A program made the position numbers and the translations under genes. From assembly GCA_963695985.1 (NCBI GenBank), contig CAVOIC010000004.1:124001-188000 (forward strand): a stretch of 64,000 nt of DNA, given 5' to 3'. The stretch comes from DATBVX01 sp963695985. GTDB lineage: Bacteria > Pseudomonadota > Gammaproteobacteria > Steroidobacterales > Steroidobacteraceae. Positions 1 through 7,506 of this stretch are shown piece by piece (the first letter of the stretch is position 1; each line of letters starts with the position of its first letter). The notes beneath the pieces are model-generated. The model was not told where the DNA came from. It saw nothing but the letters and a program-made list of their open reading frames with translations, and ran no database searches.

Positions 1-2325
1 CGCCAGCACATTGCGGCGTGCGTCCTCAAGCTTGTCGGACTTCCATTGCAGGCGCGCGAGGGAGTCGAACCACACAGCGGTGTCGACATCGTGTTCGCCC
101 TTGCTCTGACGCGTGATCGTGAGAGCTTCCTCGATCAGTTCCATTGCCTGGCGCTGCTCGCCGAGCTGTTCATGCACGGTGGACAATGTCTCCAGCACGC
201 CCGCCAGTTGCGGCGCCTGGGCACCGAACACCTGCCGTTTCAGGTCCAGCGCTTCGGTGAGGACCCTCTCCGCTTCAGCAAGATCTCCGCGCTTCGACAG
301 TTCATATCCGAGCGAGCTCAGCGTCTGGGCGTAGTCGGGATGGGTTCGCGGCACGGTTGCCTGATAGATGCGCAGCGCTTGCCGGTGAAACTGCTCGGCG
401 GCCGCCAGGTCATCCTTCCAGATCATCAGATTGCCGAGGTCCGACAGCGTGGCCGCCACTTCGCTGTCTTCGGGCCCGCGCCGTTCACGGTAGATGGCGA
501 GCGCTTCGCGCAGCAGCTGCTCGCCCTCACCGATCCGCGCCGGGTTCGGATAGAACAGCCGGCCGAGACCGACCATGACATCCGCCACCCGCGGGTCGCG
601 CTCGCCGAACAGGTCGCGGCTCATTTGCAGGGCCTGGCGGTAGTAGCCCTCGGCCGATGCCGCGTTACCGGCCATGCGCAGCGCGTCCGCCAGGTTCCTG
701 AGGCTCGTCACGAGGAGCGGAGTCGGTCCCGTGGCTGTCTGCCGTCGGATCTGCAGCGACTGCTCGAGCAGCGGAATCGCCCGCTTCTGGTCGCCCTTGC
801 GCTGAAACGCGTAACCGATGCTGTCCAGCATCTGCGCGCGCACCTCGGGTTGCTGGCTGAGGTCGCCCTGGATCCTCGCGGCGCCTCGCTCCAGTAGTTC
901 CGTCGCCGTGACGTCACGGCCCTGCGCCTTGAAGGGATCGGTGGCCGAAAAGATGTCGACCATGAATGTCGACACCTGTGTAGCGCGATCGCGCTCCTGG
1001 GCGGCGAGGTCGCGCTGCACTTCGAGCTGCTGTCGTTGCACCCACATCAAGGCGGCGAATCCCGCCAGCGCCGCGATGATGATGGACACCACGGATACCG
1101 CCGCGGCGTGTCGGCGGACGAACTTGTAGGCGCGATAACGTCCGCTGCCCTGCCGGGCGGTGACCAGCTCGCCGTCCAGGTGCCGTCTGAGATCGGCAGC
1201 CAGCAGCGCTGCCGTGGCGTAGCGCGCCTCGGGTTCCTTGCGCATCGCCTTGAGCACGATCTCATCCAGATCGCCAGCGAGGGCGCGTCGCAATTTGTCC
1301 GGGCTGACGCCTCGCTCCGTCGCGGCCGCCTGCGGATCGAAGCCGCCGGCCTCGAGCAACGCCATCGAGCGTCCGCTGCGGAACAGGCTGCTGGGCCGCG
1401 GCGGATCCTCGTTGCAGATCGCCCGTTCAAGTCCCTGGATCGTCGAGCTGTGCAGGGCGTAAGGGGAGCGATCGCACAGCAGGTGATAGAGCAGTATGCC
1501 GAGCGCGTACACGTCTGTCGCAATCGTGATGGCGCGCCCCAGCACCTGCTCCGGCGCCGCATGCTCCGGCGTCAGCAGCCGGTCCTGCAGCCGTGTGACT
1601 GCCAGGGTGTAACCAGGGTGTTCCGGCGCCAGCAATTTCGCGATGCCGAAGTCGAGCAGCTTCGGGGTGCCGTCTTCGGTCACCAGGATGTTCCCGGGCT
1701 TGAGGTCCCGGTGTACTACGAGATTGCGGTGCGCATAGTCGACGGCAGCACAGACCTTTTCGAACAATTCCAGGCGGCTGCGGATGCTCAGCTTGTGCTT
1801 GCGGCAGTACTCATCGATGGGCAGGCCATCGATGTACTCGATCACCAGGTAGGGAACGCCGGCCTCGCTCTCGCCACCATCGATCAGGTGGGCAATGTAG
1901 GGATGCTCGAGGTTGGCGAGGATCTGGCGCTCGGCTCGCAGACGCGTGCGCAGCTGCGGGTGAATGGCCATCTGCTCGACCAGCTTGAGCGCAACGCGTT
2001 GCTGGAACTGGCGGTCGGCGCGCTCCGCCAGGTACACGGTGCCCATGCCACCGTGGCCCAGCACACCGGTAATGCGATAGCCGCCCAAGACAGTCCCGAC
2101 GAGGCTGGTGCGCCGGTCTTCGACCACGTGGGCGACCGCGCCACCGATCGCCTGGCGCAGGTGCTGGTCGCTTTGCGCATCGGATTCCAGCATCGCCTCC
2201 ACTTCGCGGCGCAGCTCCGCGTCCTCCCCGCAAGCTAGGCGCAGCGCGGACTCACGTTCGCCAGGGGAGCTGTCGATGACGCGCTGGAATGCGCTCTGCA
2301 GCAGCGCCCAACGTTCAGGTGTCAT
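1..2325 (-). CDS. Ser/Thr protein kinase with C-terminal TPR region, 3' end outside window
   Basis: This open frame starts at ATG 2325 and is still open at base 1, giving 775 residues without a stop. The N-terminal half is a Hanks-type kinase: Gly-rich loop GHGGMG near residues 90-95, ATP lysine in VALK (K114), catalytic loop HRDLKPGN (205-212), DFG (225-227) and APE (257-259). A single membrane helix lies near 408-428. The rest is a repetitive alpha-helical segment of TPR type (repeats such as LRNLADALRMAGNAASAEGY), expected outside the cytoplasmic membrane. Its start overlaps the end of the upstream ECF sigma gene by 11 bases, so the two are co-transcribed and probably translationally coupled. 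Kinase-sigma pairing is known for this sigma class. The substrate is inferred to be the sigma factor. The gene is partial only because of the window edge. Confidence 0.93.
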   Translation of the reverse strand, partial: MTPERWALLQSAFQRVIDSSPGERESALRLACGEDAELRREVEAMLESDAQSDQHLRQAIGGAVAHVVEDRRTSLVGTVLGGYRITGVLGHGGMGTVYLAERADRQFQQRVALKLVEQMAIHPQLRTRLRAERQILANLEHPYIAHLIDGGESEAGVPYLVIEYIDGLPIDEYCRKHKLSIRSRLELFEKVCAAVDYAHRNLVVHRDLKPGNILVTEDGTPKLLDFGIAKLLAPEHPGYTLAVTRLQDRLLTPEHAAPEQVLGRAITIATDVYALGILLYHLLCDRSPYALHSSTIQGLERAICNEDPPRPSSLFRSGRSMALLEAGGFDPQAAATERGVSPDKLRRALAGDLDEIVLKAMRKEPEARYATAALLAADLRRHLDGELVTARQGSGRYRAYKFVRRHAAAVSVVSIIIAALAGFAALMWVQRQQLEVQRDLAAQERDRATQVSTFMVDIFSATDPFKAQGRDVTATELLERGAARIQGDLSQQPEVRAQMLDSIGYAFQRKGDQKRAIPLLEQSLQIRRQTATGPTPLLVTSLRNLADALRMAGNAASAEGYYRQALQMSRDLFGERDPRVADVMVGLGRLFYPNPARIGEGEQLLREALAIYRERRGPEDSEVAATLSDLGNLMIWKDDLAAAEQFHRQALRIYQATVPRTHPDYAQTLSSLGYELSKRGDLAEAERVLTEALDLKRQVFGAQAPQLAGVLETLSTVHEQLGEQRQAMELIEEALTITRQSKGEHDVDTAVWFDSLARLQWKSDKLEDARRNVLA

Positions 2326-2887
2326 GCAGAGCGGCGCGGATCGTCTTGGTGAGCCACGCCTTGGCGGTTCGCAGTTCCCGATTCATCGTCGAGATCGAGA
2401 TATCGAGCGTCGCAGCCGTTTCCTCGATACTCAGTCCCGCGAAGTAGTGAATCTCGACGATGTCCGCCAGCCGGCGATCGACGACGGCGAGCTGACTCAA
2501 GGCCTGATCGATCTCGACGATGCCGAAACCGATGTCCGCTGTCTCGGTGTCGTGCTCCTTGAGCTCAAAGACTGTGATGCTGCCCGCGCGCTTGCTGCTG
2601 GCGCGTTGCTTGGCGTGATCGACCAGAATGCGCCGCATGAGCCGCGCAGCGATTGAGAAGAAGTGCTTACGGTCGGCCCAAGGCACGTCCATGGCCGTCA
2701 GGCGCTCGTAGGCTTCGTGGACGATGGCCGTCGCCTGGAGCGTATGCCCCGGGCGTTCGTGCTTCATGAAGCGATCGGCCAGGCGCCTGAGCTCGTCGTA
2801 AACCAGGGGAGTGAGCCGCTCCAGCGCATCGGTGTGCCCCGAGCGCCAATCCCGCAGGAGCTGGGTGACCGAACTCGATGGGCTCAT
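2315..2887 (-). CDS. ECF-type RNA polymerase sigma factor, TIGR02999-like
   Basis: The product is a 190-residue sigma-70 family protein with region 2 (about residues 8-90) and region 4 (about 125-185, including LSIEETAATLDISISTMNRE as the helix-turn-helix). It matches the class that carries HTLQATAIVHEAY, where canonical ECF factors have an acidic DAED-type core-binding motif. No anti-sigma gene is nearby. Instead a membrane Ser/Thr kinase overlaps its 3' end, as in the EcfP/PknT pair of Vibrio parahaemolyticus, where kinase phosphorylation of a threonine switches the sigma on. T53 is the equivalent candidate here (inference). The start at ATG 2887 gives the usual family length, although the ribosome site is weak. 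Confidence 0.92.
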   Translation of the reverse strand: MSPSSSVTQLLRDWRSGHTDALERLTPLVYDELRRLADRFMKHERPGHTLQATAIVHEAYERLTAMDVPWADRKHFFSIAARLMRRILVDHAKQRASSKRAGSITVFELKEHDTETADIGFGIVEIDQALSQLAVVDRRLADIVEIHYFAGLSIEETAATLDISISTMNRELRTAKAWLTKTIRAALHDT

Positions 2888-3181
2888 GGCGATGGCACTC
2901 GGGGCGGCGCGGTGGTGACGTAGTCAAACCTTCGAACGACTACAGGCACATTACAGCAAGTCCATGAAATGTCTAGGGACGAAGCCATGCTCGGTAGTCC
3001 TTTGCCGACTGACGCACCGCCGCACGCCACGCTCGTGTTTCAACCTGACGGAACCTGGCGCAGACTTTTTTTGCGCCAACCTGAGAAACCGATCTCGTTT
3101 TTTTCGCTATTCCTATAGGGGAGCGATTGCTCCAACCTTTTGCGTCTCAACCAACCTCAACAACATTCTGGGAGCCCCGAC
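2888..3181. other. Divergent intergenic region
   Basis: These 294 bases separate the leftward sigma-kinase operon from the rightward secreted-peptide genes. They hold two T-tracts (3066-3072 and 3098-3104) in a locally AT-richer stretch, and a GGGAG ribosome site at 3170-3174 for the first peptide. Promoters for both directions must lie here, but no convincing -35/-10 pair could be assigned. No gene was recognised. Confidence 0.5.
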
Positions 3182-3355
3182 ATGCGCAAGACTCTACTGG
3201 TCGCCCTACTCGTGAGCTTCGGACTCGGCATCGCTGGCAGCGCCAGTGCGGACAACGTGCCGTTCCCGACCCCACCGAAGTTCACTGATAACGTGCCGTT
3301 CCCGACGCCGCCGAAACTTACGGACAACGTGCCGTTCCCAACTCCGCCCAAGTGA
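3182..3355 (+). CDS. Small secreted peptide with three DNVPFPTPPK repeats
   Basis: The gene encodes 57 residues: a signal peptide of about 23 residues (MRKTLLVALL, hydrophobic core, then AGSASA) followed by a 34-residue mature part. That mature part is exactly three copies of DNVPFPTPPK joined by FT and LT. ATG 3182 is chosen over an upstream in-frame ATG because GGGAG lies 7 bases before it and it begins a clean signal peptide. All base differences among the three repeat copies are synonymous, which argues the peptide is real and selected. The function is unknown. The Pro-rich, Lys-ended units could be a processed secreted peptide, a surface ligand or a structural peptide. It appears to form a unit with the next small gene, closed by a terminator. 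Confidence 0.75.
   Translation: MRKTLLVALLVSFGLGIAGSASADNVPFPTPPKFTDNVPFPTPPKLTDNVPFPTPPK
3251..3352 (+). repeat. Three tandem 36-bp coding repeats
   Basis: Each unit encodes DNVPFPTPPK plus a two-residue linker (FT or LT); the third copy ends at the stop codon. Copies differ at several third positions (GAC/GAT, ACC/ACG/ACT, CCA/CCG/CCC, AAG/AAA), yet the decapeptide is identical in all three. Confidence 0.9.
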
Positions 3356-3401
3356 TGAGCGGACGCACGGGATCATCGCACTCACAGGAGGTAGGTTCGT
3401 C

Positions 3402-3614
3402 ATGAACAGGGAAAGGATTCGACAAGTGCTGGTCGCAACCTCACTGATCCTGGGTGCAGGCCTCGTTCTGGCCGCCCAGAGTTCGGGCCGTTCGGAGCTT
3501 GCCGCGCGTCCGACTGCCCTCGAGCGACATCCCTTGTGGGTGCCCGGAGGCGAGGTGCCGATGGCTGCCTACCTGCATTCCGAATACGACGTGCTGCCAG
3601 CTCCCCCGCGCTGA
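3402..3614 (+). CDS. Small exported hypothetical protein
   Basis: The gene encodes a 70-residue protein preceded by a perfect AGGAGG (3386-3391), 10 bases before ATG 3402. An N-terminal hydrophobic segment (VLVATSLILGAGLVLAA, about residues 9-25) looks like a signal peptide or anchor. The mature part is short, without cysteines, and ends in Pro-rich VLPAPPR. No family was recognised. It follows the repeat-peptide gene by 46 bases and precedes a strong terminator, so the two are probably co-transcribed. The Pro-rich tail is loosely reminiscent of the repeat peptide, but they are not clearly related. Confidence 0.65.
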   Translation: MNRERIRQVLVATSLILGAGLVLAAQSSGRSELAARPTALERHPLWVPGGEVPMAAYLHSEYDVLPAPPR

Positions 3615-3647
3615 AGACCCTTCGTAGGGTGGGGTTTCCTGCGCAAT

Positions 3648-3687
3648 CCGCGGTGTGCTCTCCTTGCACACCGCGGTTTCTTTTTTC
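3648..3687 (+). terminator. Rho-independent terminator
   Basis: A perfect 11-bp stem (CCGCGGTGTGC at 3648-3658 with its complement at 3666-3676), a 7-base loop and a T-rich tract (3677-3686) follow the two small peptide genes by 33 bases. This is the strongest intrinsic terminator in the left half of the window. Confidence 0.9.
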
Positions 3688-3748
3688 TGCACAAGCTGCT
3701 GGTAATTCATAATCGCCGCCACCGCTCCTTGTTGGCAGGCGAACCCAC

Positions 3749-4750
3749 GTGCACGGCTGCTTTCCCACCCGCAAGTCCGCTCTCGCCCTCCTGATCGTTC
3801 TCGCTGCGAACCTGCTCGGCTGCGCTGCGGCGCGCGCCGAATGGGTGAGCCGCGAGGAAGCCATCATGGGCACCCGCATTGCGGTGGAACTGTGGGCAGC
3901 GGATCGGGCCCAGGGCGATGCGCTCATCAGTCGCGTCATGGATGAGATGCGGCGGGTCGACGAGCTGATGAGCACCTACAAACCCACGAGCCAGGTTTCC
4001 GTTGTCAACGCCGAGGCTTCCCGCAGGCCCGTCGTGGTAGAGGACGATCTGTTCGGCCTGTTGCAGACCGCACTCGAGTTCTCGCGCATCACGGAAGGCG
4101 CATTCGACATCACCTATGCGAGCGTCGGCTACCTGTACGACTATCGCCGTCACATCAAGCCGAGCGACGAAGCGATCGCGAAAGCGCTCCCGGCGGTCAG
4201 CTACAAGCATGTCCTGCTCGATCCGAAGACGCACAGCGTGCGTTTCACGCAACCCGGCGTGCGCATCGACCTGGGAGGGATTGCCAAAGGCTGGGCGGTG
4301 GACCGCGGCATCGAGATCCTGCGCCAGGCGGGCATCGAGCGCGCGTTCGTCACGGCGGGCGGCGACACACGCATCATCGGCGATCGTTTCGGCAAGCCCT
4401 GGATAGTCGGCATCCGCGATCCGCGCGAGGCCGACAAGGTGATTGCGCGCATTCCGCTGGTCGATGCGGCACTGTCGACTTCGGGCGATTACGAGCGCTT
4501 TTTCGAGGCGGACGGCGTCCGCTATCACCACATTCTTTCGCCTGCCACCGGCAAGCCTGCGAGCGCCGTACGCAGTGTCACGGTCATCGGGCCGACTGCC
4601 ACGCGCACCGACGGCCTTTCGAAGACCATCTTCGTGCTCGGCATCAAGGAAGGGATGCGTGTGCTCGATAGCCTCGGTGACGTCGACGTGATCGCGATCG
4701 ACAAGGACGAAAAAATCTACTACTCGAAGGGCCTCGAACGACCGCAATAG
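3749..4750 (+). CDS. apbE: FAD:protein FMN transferase (ApbE family)
   Basis: The product (333 residues, GTG start) attaches FMN from FAD covalently to Thr/Ser of exported redox proteins, outside the cytoplasmic membrane. The N-terminus has a hydrophobic segment ending LLGCAAARAEW, so it may be a lipoprotein. Family motifs are seen in order: EEAIMGTRIAV, LGGIAKGWAVDR (about 175-186), DAALSTSGDYERF (from about 239, containing the metal-binding Asp) and TRTDGLSKTIF near the C-terminus. It converges on the DUF3570-DUF4266-TlpA genes, a gene set commonly found beside apbE, which suggests they share a flavin-dependent envelope redox role. The GTG start is chosen because the signal sequence begins right after it. 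Confidence 0.95.
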   Translation: MHGCFPTRKSALALLIVLAANLLGCAAARAEWVSREEAIMGTRIAVELWAADRAQGDALISRVMDEMRRVDELMSTYKPTSQVSVVNAEASRRPVVVEDDLFGLLQTALEFSRITEGAFDITYASVGYLYDYRRHIKPSDEAIAKALPAVSYKHVLLDPKTHSVRFTQPGVRIDLGGIAKGWAVDRGIEILRQAGIERAFVTAGGDTRIIGDRFGKPWIVGIRDPREADKVIARIPLVDAALSTSGDYERFFEADGVRYHHILSPATGKPASAVRSVTVIGPTATRTDGLSKTIFVLGIKEGMRVLDSLGDVDVIAIDKDEKIYYSKGLERPQ

Positions 4751-4756
4751 TTGTCA

Positions 4757-4896
4757 GGTCGGCATAGGGCTCATACCTGAGCCCGTTCGGCTTTGTTTCC
4801 ATGCATGGGCCGGTGTCGCACAGCGCGAGCGCTGACGCCTTCAGTTCCGATGCGATGGAATTCGTGTCGGGCTGAGGTATGAGCCCTATGCCGACC
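4757..4896. repeat. 140-bp palindromic element with 29-bp inverted ends
   Basis: A 22-bp perfect inverted repeat (4757-4778 with 4875-4896) extends inward to 29 bp with one mismatch (4757-4785 with 4868-4896), around an 82-base core. It fills nearly the whole gap between the convergent apbE and DUF3570 genes. No target-site duplication was seen at its edges. It could be a MITE-like element, a REP-type repeat or a bidirectional transcription stop. Confidence 0.8.
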
Positions 4897-4905
4897 CGAC
4901 GAACT

Positions 4906-6045
4906 TCAGAACCAGATCGAGCCGAACAACTGCAGGACGTTGGCCTCGAAACTGTAGAGCGGCTCGGTGCCGGGCGGAGCGCTCACGCGGATGTCGCGAA
5001 AGTCCTTGTAGTCGAACCAGATGTGGTCGAAGCGGAAATTCACCGAGCCCTTCTGCACGAAGCGCGGCCAGCCGCCCGGAAACTCGTAGCTGGCGCCGAC
5101 ACCGATTGCGTAACTGTCGAAAGTCGCGAGCTCCTTGTCACGCCCCTCGAAATTCTGCGCGTCGGAACGCGGAAACAGATCGCTGAAGAAGTCCGCGTGG
5201 CTCTGAGTGTAGTAGCGGACGTTGGCATCGAAGATCCACTTCTTCTTCCACGGTTGGGTGTAACTGAAATCGGCGGTGTGCGCGTTGATGCCCCAGGTGT
5301 CGCTGTAGTAGCGATACTCGCCGCTGAGCGCAGCCCGGAACGGCAGGTAGTACTTGCCGTTCACCGCAATGGCATTGCTCGTGTGCGTATGCGGATAGAC
5401 CTCGGGTTCGAAGCTGTAGCCGGTGCCGCTGCTCGGATCGAGGTACCGCACCGAACGATACGGATTGTTGAGGAACCCCTCGTCGGTGATGGTCTCGAAG
5501 GCTGCGCCCAGGATGAGGTTCTTGGTGATGATCTGTGATACCCCGACGCTGTAGGAGCGCCGATCGGTCGGTTCCTCGAAGGTCGGATCGTTGCGCCGGC
5601 GGACCTTGTCCCAGCCGCGTGAAAATCCGAGCGTCACGGTCGTCAGATCGCCGAACAAGTCCTGGCTCAGGCTGAAACTCGCAGTATCGGCGTCGTAGTC
5701 GTTTTCCCGGCTGTTGATGTAGTTGATGCTATAGGTCGTCTTGCCGCGCATCGCGTCGGCGCCGAGGCTCCACTGCTTGCGCTTTTCCTTGTACGGACTG
5801 GCGGTGGTGACGACGTCGATCGAGGCGCTCGAAACCATGTCCATGTAGTAGTTGCCAACGACCGAGACCTTCTCGAGGAAGCTCTTGCGCACCAGGAGCG
5901 ACGGCCCGTCGATCTGCACTCCGCCGCCGTCGTACATGTGATAGAGGAGGTCGGCCCGGTCTTCAGGCAGTACGCCCGCCGCCGCCCGGCCGGCCAAGCC
6001 GATGAGCGCTGCGACCAGCAGCAGGCGTTGCAGAGACGCGTGCAT
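4906..6045 (-). CDS. DUF3570 outer-membrane beta-barrel protein
   Basis: The product is 379 residues: a cleavable signal (LLLVAALIGLAGRAAAG) and then alternating beta-strand sequence rich in aromatic girdle residues, ending in F as expected of an outer-membrane barrel. The N-terminal VSSASIDVVTTASPYKEKR segment and the following strands fit DUF3570. Its start lies 4 bases after the stop of the DUF4266 gene, and TlpA is upstream in the same operon. The family has no established function but commonly sits with ApbE, DUF4266 and thioredoxin genes. Residues 77-83 (DVVTTAS) resemble the Dxx[ST]xA[ST] flavinylation pattern, so it could itself carry FMN (inference). Confidence 0.88.
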   Translation of the reverse strand: MHASLQRLLLVAALIGLAGRAAAGVLPEDRADLLYHMYDGGGVQIDGPSLLVRKSFLEKVSVVGNYYMDMVSSASIDVVTTASPYKEKRKQWSLGADAMRGKTTYSINYINSRENDYDADTASFSLSQDLFGDLTTVTLGFSRGWDKVRRRNDPTFEEPTDRRSYSVGVSQIITKNLILGAAFETITDEGFLNNPYRSVRYLDPSSGTGYSFEPEVYPHTHTSNAIAVNGKYYLPFRAALSGEYRYYSDTWGINAHTADFSYTQPWKKKWIFDANVRYYTQSHADFFSDLFPRSDAQNFEGRDKELATFDSYAIGVGASYEFPGGWPRFVQKGSVNFRFDHIWFDYKDFRDIRVSAPPGTEPLYSFEANVLQLFGSIWF

Positions 6046-6049
6046 CGCC

Positions 6050-6277
6050 TCAGTTACAGCCGCAGCCGCCGCCCGCGCTGCCGACAGCGCCGCGCGCGCC
6101 TTCGCGCGACTCGAACACGTGTGCGAGGTAGGCGCTCGACACGGGATCGCGGTTCAGCGACATGATCGGATCCGCAAGCCGATCGCGTTCGTAGGGCTTC
6201 ACCCAAGGCTCGACCCCGCTGCAGCCGGCGAGCGCCAGGGCCGCGAGACCGAAGAGGACGATGCTGGCGCGTCTCAT
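6050..6277 (-). CDS. DUF4266 small lipoprotein
   Basis: The product is 75 residues with a lipoprotein signal (FGLAALALAGC) and the conserved block VKPYERDRLADPIM, which identifies DUF4266. The tail is Gly/Cys-rich (GGGCGCN). ATG 6277 is preferred over the in-frame ATG 6310, which overlaps the TlpA stop, because GGGAG lies just upstream of it and the lipobox is then at normal distance. It sits between TlpA and DUF3570 in a tight operon. The function is unknown; it is probably a periplasm-facing partner of the DUF3570 barrel. Confidence 0.88.
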   Translation of the reverse strand: MRRASIVLFGLAALALAGCSGVEPWVKPYERDRLADPIMSLNRDPVSSAYLAHVFESREGARGAVGSAGGGCGCN

Positions 6278-6306
6278 GTTTGCTCCCGATGCGGTTGCTT
6301 CCCGGC

Positions 6307-6810
6307 TCATTCGCGGATCAGCGATCGCACCTGATCCAGATATCCGTTTTCATCACCCGCCTTGTAGCCGCGATGCAGCGAGCGGATGTTGCCCTTGCGA
6401 TCGATGAACACCGAGCTCGGCATACCGCTCACATTGTAGAGCTTGCTCACCTGATTTTCGCGATCGAAGAGGATGGGGAAACTCACGGGCGTTTCCTTCA
6501 ACCAGTTCGAGGCGCCGCTCGGGTCGGGCTCGACATTCACACCGAGCAGAATGAAGCCCATGGGCTTGTACTTGCGGTACATCTGTTCGAGCAGGGGCAT
6601 TTCCTGCCGGCAGGGCCCGCACCACGTGGCCCAGAAGTTGATCATGACCACCTGCCCGCGCAGCTGATTCAACGCCACGGTCTTGCCGCTCAGGCTGCCG
6701 AGGCTGAAATCCGGCGCCGGGCCGGAACCGTCGCCAGCCAGCGACAGAGATGTTGCCAGGATGCCGCACAGCAGGGCGCTGCGTGCGATGCGACCGATTC
6801 GATTCACCAT
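6307..6810 (-). CDS. TlpA-family periplasmic thiol-disulfide reductase
   Basis: The product is 167 residues: an N-terminal signal (ALLCGILATSLSLAG) and then a thioredoxin fold of the TlpA/ResA type with active site WCGPC in INFWATWCGPCRQEMP and the cis-Pro region GMPSSVFIDRKG. These proteins reduce periplasmic disulfides, often for cytochrome c assembly or thiol repair. Its neighbours include genes for c-type haem proteins and the DUF4266/DUF3570 pair. A second TlpA (16820-17377) follows the divergent haem-protein operon. The substrate cannot be told from the sequence. Confidence 0.93.
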   Translation of the reverse strand: MVNRIGRIARSALLCGILATSLSLAGDGSGPAPDFSLGSLSGKTVALNQLRGQVVMINFWATWCGPCRQEMPLLEQMYRKYKPMGFILLGVNVEPDPSGASNWLKETPVSFPILFDRENQVSKLYNVSGMPSSVFIDRKGNIRSLHRGYKAGDENGYLDQVRSLIRE

Positions 6811-6855
6811 GATTGCCCATCCTCCATCGTGCGATCTCGGAAAGCGCTAGTTTCC

Positions 6856-7506
6856 TCAGAAGAAAACCGTGATTCCGATATGGGCTTCAAGGTTATTGGT
6901 CGCCTTGTTGCTGCCCAGCAGGTCCGTCGCAAAAATGTGATCCCGGAAGTCCAGGTGCAGCGCCAGCCAGTCGGTGGCCAGGACCCGCGCACCGACACCG
7001 AAATTGACCGTGAACTTGTCTTCCTGCGCAAAACGCGTCCCGCCAATGCCGCCGATCAGGTACAGCGCCGAGTTCAGCGCCGTCTTCTTGCCGAGGAAGA
7101 TCTCTCCGGGCAGGAAGTTGTAGCCGAACGAAATGTTGTAGTAGGTGAGGTCGCGGTTCTCGGTGACGCGGACGTTGGCGAGCTCCTCGATGCTGGACAG
7201 ACCCGCTTCAGTCCGGGCCAGTGCCGCCTCCACGAACAGGTCCTCGGCGATGTGATAGGCCAGCTGCACGCCGTAGACCGGGTTGGTGCCGAAGTCCTCG
7301 ATGCTCATGATGCCGGCGAATGCGCCCACCTCGAAGTTCTCGGCATCGATCTTGGGGGGCTTGATCTCCCGCCGCTCGACCTGCGGCACGATGATTCCAC
7401 CCGCTTCGCGTTCGGATTGCGGGATGGAGATGTCCTGCGGACCGCGGTGCGCGCAGCCGGCCAACAGGATGCAGCCTAGAAGAAAAACGCGAACCCGGCT
7501 CTCCAT
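6856..7506 (-). CDS. Outer-membrane beta-barrel lipoprotein (OMP_myx_plus-like)
   Basis: The product is 216 residues beginning MESRVRVFLLGCILLAGCAH, a clear lipoprotein signal. The start is set at ATG 7506, inside the end of the upstream barrel gene (31-base overlap), because the longer frame has no sensible N-terminus. The mature part has a linker (about 22-55) and then eight or so amphipathic strands ending ITVFF, the terminal Phe signature of BAM substrates. It resembles the small barrel domain family first modelled from myxobacteria and is a paralogue of the neighbouring SH3-barrel. Such barrels form the outer-membrane part of Glt/Nfs machines in Myxococcus, which makes the nearby TolQR-like operon notable. 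Confidence 0.8.
   Translation of the reverse strand: MESRVRVFLLGCILLAGCAHRGPQDISIPQSEREAGGIIVPQVERREIKPPKIDAENFEVGAFAGIMSIEDFGTNPVYGVQLAYHIAEDLFVEAALARTEAGLSSIEELANVRVTENRDLTYYNISFGYNFLPGEIFLGKKTALNSALYLIGGIGGTRFAQEDKFTVNFGVGARVLATDWLALHLDFRDHIFATDLLGSNKATNNLEAHIGITVFF

Noticed and set aside
46..2238. Long plus-strand open frames (283 and 400 codons)
   Set aside because: They lie antisense to the kinase gene, whose motifs (HRDLKPGN, DFG) are clear. They have no domain and reflect high GC.
3057..3104. Terminator or RNA hairpins with T-tracts
   Set aside because: Stems are only 4-6 bp (GGCGCA/TGCGCC and GAGA/TCTC), too weak to call.
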